A stretch of DNA of 64,000 nt from contig CABJAW010000002.1 in NCBI GenBank assembly GCA_902363665.1, positions 1 to 64,000 of the forward strand. The letters run 5' to 3'. Of this stretch, positions 57,684 through 64,000 are shown piece by piece. Source of the DNA: Lachnospiraceae bacterium (lineage in GTDB: Bacteria > Bacillota > Clostridia > Lachnospirales > Lachnospiraceae). The position numbers and the translations under genes were made by a program. Numbering within the stretch: the first letter of the stretch is position 1; every line of letters starts with the position of its first letter. Under the pieces are notes generated by a model. It saw only the letters and a program-made list of their open reading frames with translations. It had not been told where the DNA came from and did not search any database.

Positions 57684-60600
57684 TTATTTTACGGTTACAT
57701 ACACAATCACCGCTACCGCTCCGGAACGCACCAGTATCCTGCCACTTCCTTTTTTCTTTGCGGTCACTACACCTTTACTGGTCACCGTAACGATCTTTGA
57801 ATCAAGGGTTGCATACGTAATCTTCTCCTGAGACGTGATCGGTGTCAGGATCGGTGTCAGCGTCACCTTTGCTCCGGCTTTCATAGTCACCTTGGTCGGT
57901 ACCGTGATTTTTGTTGTCTTGATGGCTGTGGTTTTTACTGTTACTTTTACCTTTTTGCTCAGTCCGCTCTTCAGAGTAATCGTCAGCGTCGCGCTGCCTG
58001 CCTTCTTCTGCGCCGTCAGCCTGAACGTACCGGTCGCTTTGACCTCGGATACCTTCACGATTGCCGTGTTGCTGGAAACCACGCTCTTCAGCGAGTCGCC
58101 GTTTGCCATGCCGCTTACGGTCAGAGCCGTTGTCGTCTGCTTCACTTTCATCTGCAGGCTGGATGCATTCAGCTTCATGGTCGGCGTCAGCTTCTTCCCG
58201 ACGTTTCTGGTCTGCTTTACCTTGCATACGGTACAACTTCTCTGCTGCTTCTCCGGTGCAAATACAGTTGCTTCCGCGGTAGTCTTCCATGCGCTCCACT
58301 TATGGCCTTTGGCAGCGATGCTCTCTTTCTTCGTCGCCTTGCATACCGTGCAGGTGTAGGTACGGATGCCTTTTCTCGTACACGTTGCGGCTGTTGTAAT
58401 CTTTCCGCTGTTCCATTTATGGCCGAGTGCCTTGATTGTCGTCACACCGGTCTTTGCGTCGCATCTTACGCAGTGGCGGCTCTTGCTTCCGGCTGTCGTA
58501 CACGTTGCTTCTTTGTCCACGGTGTAGCTCTCTTCATAGCTGTGACCCAGCTTCGCAATCACCTCGGTCTTTTTCTCGCCGCAGCCGCTTCTCATACACG
58601 TATACGTCTTCGTGCCGTTTGCGGTGCAGGTCGCTTCTTTTGTGATGCTGCCCTCGTCCCAGATATGGCCAAGTGCTTCAATTGCGGTCACATCTGTCTT
58701 CGCGTCGCATCTTACGCAGTGGCGGCTCTTGCTTCCGGCCTCCGCACACGTCGCCTCTTTGTCCACGGTGTAGCTCTCTTCATAGCTGTGGCCAAGTCTG
58801 GTAATCGTTTCGGTCTTTTTCTCGCCACAGCCGCTTCTCGTACACGTATACGTCTTTGTGCCGTTTGCGGTGCAGGTCGCTTCTTTTGTGATGCTGCCCT
58901 CGTCCCAGATATGGCCAAGTGCTTCAATTGCGGTCACATCTGTCTTCGCGTCGCATCTTACGCAGTGGCGGCTCTTGCTTCCGGCCTCCGCACACGTTGC
59001 CTCTTTGTCCACGGTGTAGCTCTCTTCATAGCTGTGACCCAGCTTCGCAATCACCTCGGTCTTTTTCTCGCCGCAGCCGCTTCTCGTACACGTATACGTC
59101 TTCGTGCCGTTTGCGGTGCAGGTTGCTTCTTTTGTGATGCTGCCCTCATCCCAGATATGGCCGAGCGCTTCCACTTCCTCTGCCTTTTCGATTCCGCAGA
59201 TTCCGCTGCAGCGGTATACTGCCGTTCCGGCCTTTGTACACGTCGGCTCCTGCAGCATGCGGTCCAACTCCCAGCTGTGCTCGCACTTCGTCAGATACAG
59301 GTGGGTCCAGAACTCCTGAACCTCAATTCCATTCCAGGAAACCGTCGCATAAACATTGAGCCACTCGTCCTCATGTCCTTCCAGGCCGCGGATTGTGACA
59401 GATGTATCATTGCTCTCCACAATCTCTGCGCAGTCAGCCTCCACATCTTCCTCTCCGTTCCACTTCGCGATCCGCCACGTTGTCGTGCAGCCTTCGAGAT
59501 TTTCCATCCAGTCTGCATCCACAATCGTCAGAATCTGTGGAAACTCTTCGTCAGTCAGCAGAATACAGCGGATTTCCTCGTCCTCATGGATCTCATCCTG
59601 GCGCTCGCCGTATGCATGCTCCAGTTCTCCGGAGTACTCCTTTTCACCGATACTATAGTTCCTTCTGGTGCGTTCTTCCCAGATCTCATTTCCATCTTCA
59701 TCCACAGATGGCGTTCCATCGTCCTCAAAGCGCTGCACCTGCGCAACCAGACAGATCTCCGTATACCAGTTTGTGGTTCTGCGCAGCTGCGGAATACCGT
59801 CACTTTCCATTTTCAGTTCTTCCCAGGCGTTTTCATCGTATTCCACGACAAAACGCACGTGATCTGCCACTGCCACCGGATCATTCTGTTCAATGGAACG
59901 ATACCAGAGAAGTGGATCAAATTCATGCAGATCCAGCACATCTCCAAGCCCCGGTGTATACGGTGTTCCATCTGCATCTGTCAGCTCGGCCGGACTTAAA
60001 TACCAGTAATCCTCTCCGACATTGATATTCAGCTGTGCGCCAATCGCATCAACCGTATACGCTCCGTCTTCATCCGGCAGATATGCCTGCACACAGAACC
60101 GGTCACTTCCGTTTTCCTTCTTAGATGTGATCCGCACAAACGGGCGGCCTTCGCTGTCGGTCTCAATTTCTGCCTTTTCAAGCAGATCCGTATTATAGCC
60201 ATCCGGGATCACAAGCCGGTAATCCGAAATCTCTTTCGAACTGTACGTCCATGCACCGTTCTCGCCTTCTACATATTCTGCCCACAGGTTGCTGCCCACT
60301 TCGATCGTGCTGTCGGTCAGCATACAGTCAATCGCATCCGGGTAGTCAAAATCCAGGTGATACACTTCGCCCAATACATTTACACGGAATTCCTCTTCCG
60401 GGTTTTCACCCAGGGTCAGGGAACCTTCGCCTTCTTTTGCAGAATCGTACGTCAGCTTCAGTTTTACAAAACCAAGCTTATCGCCGCGCAGCTCCCAGCC
60501 ATCCTCGCTGTTTCCATAAAGCTCTGCGATCCGTTCGTCGGTCTCGACCTCCTCACCATCTTCATTCCACGTATACTGTCCCAGAATCTGAACATCAGTA

Positions 60601-63600
60601 ATCCTTGTCTCCAGCTCATCGCCGTACGGATGCTCTGCATTTTCCACATAGCAGCTCATGTTCGGATCAATCCATAAGCTCTGTACCGGCAGGATATTCC
60701 GCTCATCCGGCTGATCACTTGCCGGGAAATGATAATCATAAATACTGCCGCGTACCTCGACGCCTGTACCTGTGCCGCAGAGCGTATAACCGTCTGTCTT
60801 CACCTCTGCACTGATATGAACCCAGGTATTTCCTGCTTCCTCATTATAAACGGTGGAAAGCGCCGCGCCGTGCAGTGTGATCGCTGTGCCGTCCTCATTT
60901 ACGGTGTAGTAACCGCCGTTTGGATCGAGCGTCTCGCCGATGTCACCAAGCGACTCATCCCAGGTGCCGACTCTCCATGTGATCTCTGTATTTTCCAGTC
61001 CGTTTAATTCTTCAGTATTTAACGGAATCGTCAGATCCTCATCGTCAAATACCCACGTACGGTCCTCTTCCCGCAGTCCTTCAAACCAGATGCCGCCTTC
61101 CCAGCTCCAGTCAAACCAGTACTCTGTCCGGCAGATTTCCTCCCAGATCTCGTTTCCATCGTCATCCACCGAAACCGTTCCGTCTTCTTCCATACGCTTC
61201 TGCTGTGCAATCAGCGTCACTCCGGTGTCCCAGTTGCCGATGCGCTTTAGAATCGGAATCGCGCCGTCGCTTTCCCGTTCCTGCCATGCATTTGTGTCAT
61301 ACTCTATGAGATACTGCAGCTCACCGGTCACCTCTTCGCGGTCTTCTTTTTCCACGTCCGCGCGGTATACTTTCGGGTTGAACGCATTCAGGTCAAGCGT
61401 CTGGCCGATCTGGACGTTGTACAGGGTGCCGTCTTCGTTTCGAAGCTGTCCCGGATCCAGATAATAATACGAGCGGTTCACGTTAAAATACAGGATCGCA
61501 CCGCAGACCTCATTGTAATTTCCAGATTCGTCTGCCATCATTGCCCGGATATAGAGCTCGTTTGCGCCCTCCTGATCCTTTGCCTGAAGGTAAACATACG
61601 GCATGCCGTTTTCGTCCACACGTGTCTCAACATTCGCCAGCAGATTGGTATCGTATCCAGGCGTACCGTCCTCATTTACAATTGTCTCCAGACGATAATC
61701 AGAAATATTCTCATGATGGAAAATCCAGTTTCCATCCTCCTCATTCACATAACGGTGCGAAAGTCTGGCTGTAACCACCATCTCGCCGTTTGTCAGAAGT
61801 GCAAGATCGCTTCGCTCCGGGTACTCAAGGCTCAGCTGGTAAACATCACCATTAAAATCAACACGGAACTCATCCTCCGGATTCTCACCGTAGACCAGAG
61901 TGCCTTCGCCCTCTTTTACAGAATCATAAGTCAGACGCAGTTTTACAAAACCGATCGTCACACCCTGCAGTTCCCAGCCTTCCTCACTGTTTCCGGACAG
62001 AGCCGCAATTGTCTCGTCGGTAGTGATTTCATTGCCGTCTTCATCCCAGGTAAACTGCCCGAGAATCTGAAGCCCCGTTACCGGAGTCGTCACTGTTTCA
62101 CCGTATGGATACTCTGCATTCTCCACGTAGCACTCCAGCTGCGGATTGATGTAGAAGCTGTCAACCGGCAAAAGATTTCGGTCTCCCGGATTGCTTCCCG
62201 GCATCCGGTAATCATAAACACTCCGGCGTACCTCGACGCCTGTGCCTGTGCTGCAGAGCGTATTACCGTCTGTCTTCACCTCTGCACTGATATGAAACCA
62301 GGTATTTCCTGCTTCCTCATTATAAACGTTGGAAAGCGCCGCGCCGTGCAGTGTAATCTCTGTGCCGTCCTCATTTACGGTGTAGTAACCGCCGTTCGGA
62401 TCGAGCGTCTCGCCGATGTCATCAAGCGACTCATCCCAGGTGCCGACTCTCCATGTAATCTCTGTATTTTCCAGTCCGTTTACTTTCTCGGTATTTAATG
62501 GAATCGTGAGATCCTCATCGTCAAATACCCAGGTGCTGTCTTCGCCGCGCAGATCCTCAAAGAAGATATTGCACTCCATCTGATCCGGCCAGTAATCGCG
62601 CCTGCAGATCTCATCCCAGATTTCATTTCCCTCGTCATCAAGTGACGGCTCTCCATTGTCTTCTGTGCGCTGCTGCTGTGCAATCAGCACCAGATGCGTA
62701 TCATAGCCGGTTCTGCGCAGTACCGGAAGTGCTCCGCCGCTGCTCTCTCCAGCTTCCTCCCAGGAATTTGTGTCATATTCCAGCGTAAACCGAATTCCTT
62801 CAGTCACCGCCTGTTTTTCCTGCAGATCAGTGGTTTTGCGATACAGCGTCGGCTCAAAGGCATTCAGGTCGAGTGCCCCTCCGATCGGTACGCTGCAAAC
62901 GGTTCCGTCGTCATCCGTCAGTCTGACCGGCTCGATAAAATAGTAGCCGGCTGTCACGTCAATACCGATATTCGCTGCGCACGCTTCATAGCTCTCGCCA
63001 TTTTCATCTGTCCGCATAATACGCAGATAAATATGGCTCACGTCTTCACGCTTTGATGTCACGCGCAGGATCGCTGTGCCATTTTCATCGGTCTGACCGC
63101 AGGATACGTCAAACACATCCGAATCATAAGTCCGTCCGTTTTCCGATTCCACGCTCAGGAAATAATCGCGGATCCGTTCTGACACAAACTGTCCGTTTTC
63201 ATCCAGCCGATCAAGATACACAGAAATCGGAATCTCCAGCGTCTCCTCCGGAAGCATCTGATGCGTACCCTCCGGGAAGCCTATATCTACACTGTACTTC
63301 TCTCCATTTACATACATTTCCACAAGATACGTCTTTTCCCCATCCTCCACAGAGGTATAGGTCAGCTCCAGATCTGCTCGTCCATAATCGATGCCGGTCA
63401 GATTCCAGCCGCTGCCCGCATCGCCCTCGCAGCGCAGGATCTCATCCGATGTATTTTCCCAGCTGTTTGATTCCTCGCTCCAGCGGTACTGCGCTGCAAC
63501 ACGCGCAGAGGTGATCGGAATCTGCACGTCTTCGCCGTCCGGATGATCTGGATTGTGCACCCAGCAACCGAAACTGGAAGAAAGCCAGGACGCACCGGTT

Positions 63601-63998
63601 CCCTGCAGCAGAATATTGTCGCCCGGCTGGGAAAGCGGATAATCGTAATTGAAGGCCTCTTCGCGTATTTCCACACCCGTCCATGCGCAGGAAGCAGCCT
63701 CGTCATCCACAAACACTTCTGCGCCGATGTTCGGCCAGTTGACACCCTTTGAATCGCCGTAAAGCTCGGCGAGCTTCGCTCCGTGCAGGGTGATTGTCGT
63801 CCCGTTTATTTCATAATAACCGTCATCCGGCGAAAGCGGATCCGGTACACAGGATTCCTCCTCAGACCACAACCCGACGTACCATTTTACAGTCACATTT
63901 TCCACGCCGTCCAGGCTGTCCATATTCAGGGTAAACGAGGTATCTTCCGTATTAAATACCCATGAATAATCGTCACCGCGCAGGCCTTCAAAATAAAC
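57684..63998 (-). CDS. Giant repetitive secreted protein (C-terminal part; continues beyond the window)
   Basis: The frame is open from the window edge to 57684; codons upstream of 63923 read VYFEGLRGDDYSWVF, homologous to internal repeats, so the N-terminus is outside. At least 2,100 residues are present. Three tandem modules of about 480-490 residues (period 1,476 and 1,437 bp, marked by GLRGED...WVFDDEDLTIPLNT-like and GTGVEVR...YDY) are followed by zinc-ribbon-like repeats with CxxC pairs (EALGHIWDEGSITKEATC, YTCTRSGCGEKKTE; period 82 residues, 246 bp) and at least one Big2 Ig-like domain (KTTKITVPTKVTMKAG) at the C-terminus. There is no LPXTG motif. It is probably a cell-surface or secreted adhesin-like protein. 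Confidence 0.85.
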   Translation of the reverse strand, partial: VYFEGLRGDDYSWVFNTEDTSFTLNMDSLDGVENVTVKWYVGLWSEEESCVPDPLSPDDGYYEINGTTITLHGAKLAELYGDSKGVNWPNIGAEVFVDDEAASCAWTGVEIREEAFNYDYPLSQPGDNILLQGTGASWLSSSFGCWVHNPDHPDGEDVQIPITSARVAAQYRWSEESNSWENTSDEILRCEGDAGSGWNLTGIDYGRADLELTYTSVEDGEKTYLVEMYVNGEKYSVDIGFPEGTHQMLPEETLEIPISVYLDRLDENGQFVSERIRDYFLSVESENGRTYDSDVFDVSCGQTDENGTAILRVTSKREDVSHIYLRIMRTDENGESYEACAANIGIDVTAGYYFIEPVRLTDDDGTVCSVPIGGALDLNAFEPTLYRKTTDLQEKQAVTEGIRFTLEYDTNSWEEAGESSGGALPVLRRTGYDTHLVLIAQQQRTEDNGEPSLDDEGNEIWDEICRRDYWPDQMECNIFFEDLRGEDSTWVFDDEDLTIPLNTEKVNGLENTEITWRVGTWDESLDDIGETLDPNGGYYTVNEDGTEITLHGAALSNVYNEEAGNTWFHISAEVKTDGNTLCSTGTGVEVRRSVYDYRMPGSNPGDRNLLPVDSFYINPQLECYVENAEYPYGETVTTPVTGLQILGQFTWDEDGNEITTDETIAALSGNSEEGWELQGVTIGFVKLRLTYDSVKEGEGTLVYGENPEDEFRVDFNGDVYQLSLEYPERSDLALLTNGEMVVTARLSHRYVNEEDGNWIFHHENISDYRLETIVNEDGTPGYDTNLLANVETRVDENGMPYVYLQAKDQEGANELYIRAMMADESGNYNEVCGAILYFNVNRSYYYLDPGQLRNEDGTLYNVQIGQTLDLNAFNPKVYRADVEKEDREEVTGELQYLIEYDTNAWQERESDGAIPILKRIGNWDTGVTLIAQQKRMEEDGTVSVDDDGNEIWEEICRTEYWFDWSWEGGIWFEGLREEDRTWVFDDEDLTIPLNTEELNGLENTEITWRVGTWDESLGDIGETLDPNGGYYTVNEDGTAITLHGAALSTVYNEEAGNTWVHISAEVKTDGYTLCGTGTGVEVRGSIYDYHFPASDQPDERNILPVQSLWIDPNMSCYVENAEHPYGDELETRITDVQILGQYTWNEDGEEVETDERIAELYGNSEDGWELRGDKLGFVKLKLTYDSAKEGEGSLTLGENPEEEFRVNVLGEVYHLDFDYPDAIDCMLTDSTIEVGSNLWAEYVEGENGAWTYSSKEISDYRLVIPDGYNTDLLEKAEIETDSEGRPFVRITSKKENGSDRFCVQAYLPDEDGAYTVDAIGAQLNINVGEDYWYLSPAELTDADGTPYTPGLGDVLDLHEFDPLLWYRSIEQNDPVAVADHVRFVVEYDENAWEELKMESDGIPQLRRTTNWYTEICLVAQVQRFEDDGTPSVDEDGNEIWEERTRRNYSIGEKEYSGELEHAYGERQDEIHEDEEIRCILLTDEEFPQILTIVDADWMENLEGCTTTWRIAKWNGEEDVEADCAEIVESNDTSVTIRGLEGHEDEWLNVYATVSWNGIEVQEFWTHLYLTKCEHSWELDRMLQEPTCTKAGTAVYRCSGICGIEKAEEVEALGHIWDEGSITKEATCTANGTKTYTCTRSGCGEKKTEVIAKLGHSYEESYTVDKEATCAEAGSKSRHCVRCDAKTDVTAIEALGHIWDEGSITKEATCTANGTKTYTCTRSGCGEKKTETITRLGHSYEESYTVDKEATCAEAGSKSRHCVRCDAKTDVTAIEALGHIWDEGSITKEATCTANGTKTYTCMRSGCGEKKTEVIAKLGHSYEESYTVDKEATCTTAGSKSRHCVRCDAKTGVTTIKALGHKWNSGKITTAATCTRKGIRTYTCTVCKATKKESIAAKGHKWSAWKTTAEATVFAPEKQQRSCTVCKVKQTRNVGKKLTPTMKLNASSLQMKVKQTTTALTVSGMANGDSLKSVVSSNTAIVKVSEVKATGTFRLTAQKKAGSATLTITLKSGLSKKVKVTVKTTAIKTTKITVPTKVTMKAGAKVTLTPILTPITSQEKITYATLDSKIVTVTSKGVVTAKKKGSGRILVRSGAVAVIVYVTVK

Positions 63999-64000
63999 AG

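Noticed and set aside
58302..59999. A 565-codon plus-strand open frame across the 3' part of the giant gene
   Set aside because: It is antisense to the zinc-ribbon repeats, copies their 246-bp periodicity and has no ribosome site or known domain. It is a shadow of the repeats.

Overview
The window is bacterial chromosomal DNA, very probably from a gut Lachnospiraceae (Clostridia). The evidence is the gene set: an iron locus feoA-feoA-feoB with a Cys-rich partner and a Fur-type regulator, DUF2325 and DUF3793 proteins, a hepS1-like Gx transporter, a CUT1 sugar importer without its own ATPase, and a very large secreted protein with CxxC and Big2 repeats. Strong AGGAGG ribosome sites and sigma-A promoters agree. 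A Blautia-like genus is my guess, not something the sequence proves. No 16S rRNA is present.

Layout. 0-6.2 kb (minus strand): a sensory operon with a c-di-GMP-I riboswitch, a broken IS607-type transposon, a TnpB/response-regulator chimera, a solute-binding lipoprotein and a hybrid histidine kinase. 6.4-19.2 kb: an AT-rich accessory island with a Fic protein, a coiled-coil protein, a broken type I hsdR, leftovers of an integrative element, and a restriction-like unit of one PLD nuclease and two large N6-adenine methyltransferases. It is bounded on the right by the 3' end of rlmD and on the left by a degenerate piece that reads like an rlmD-family C-terminus. 19.3-27.9 kb: housekeeping genes (rlmD, radical SAM, cca-HD-Nudix/Nudix-EamA, an FKBP-like lipoprotein, csp with an unusual leader hairpin). 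28.3-38.6 kb: a membrane-anchored metallo-beta-lactamase, the iron locus, a flavodoxin/DUF3793/DUF2325 operon and two PLP enzymes of sulfur amino acid metabolism. 38.8-47.7 kb: a Gx transporter, a heavy-metal P-type ATPase system and an amino-acid ABC importer. 48.1-55.3 kb: a sugar-import and glycosidase locus flanked by two identical tRNA-Pro genes. 55.4-64 kb: deoC, udp and the C-terminal 2,100 residues of a giant repeat protein that runs off the window.

How the parts work together. The iron genes and the flavodoxin operon share a 14-bp TTAG-N6-CTAA dyad, twice over a promoter element, so they look like one metal-controlled regulon. The cadmium/zinc-type ATPase, two stand-alone HMA proteins and an ArsR regulator form a metal-efflux set with a classic SmtB/ArsR dyad upstream. 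The sugar locus carries three AACGTT-centred operator-like sites for its own LacI regulator. Scattered through the window are several structured repeats. A ~142-bp family with conserved ends is present as four full and two shortened copies, usually close to gene ends.

The points most worth following are the riboswitch/IS607/TnpB-REC arrangement, the two-methyltransferase plus PLD nuclease locus, the csp leader attenuator and the structured repeat family.
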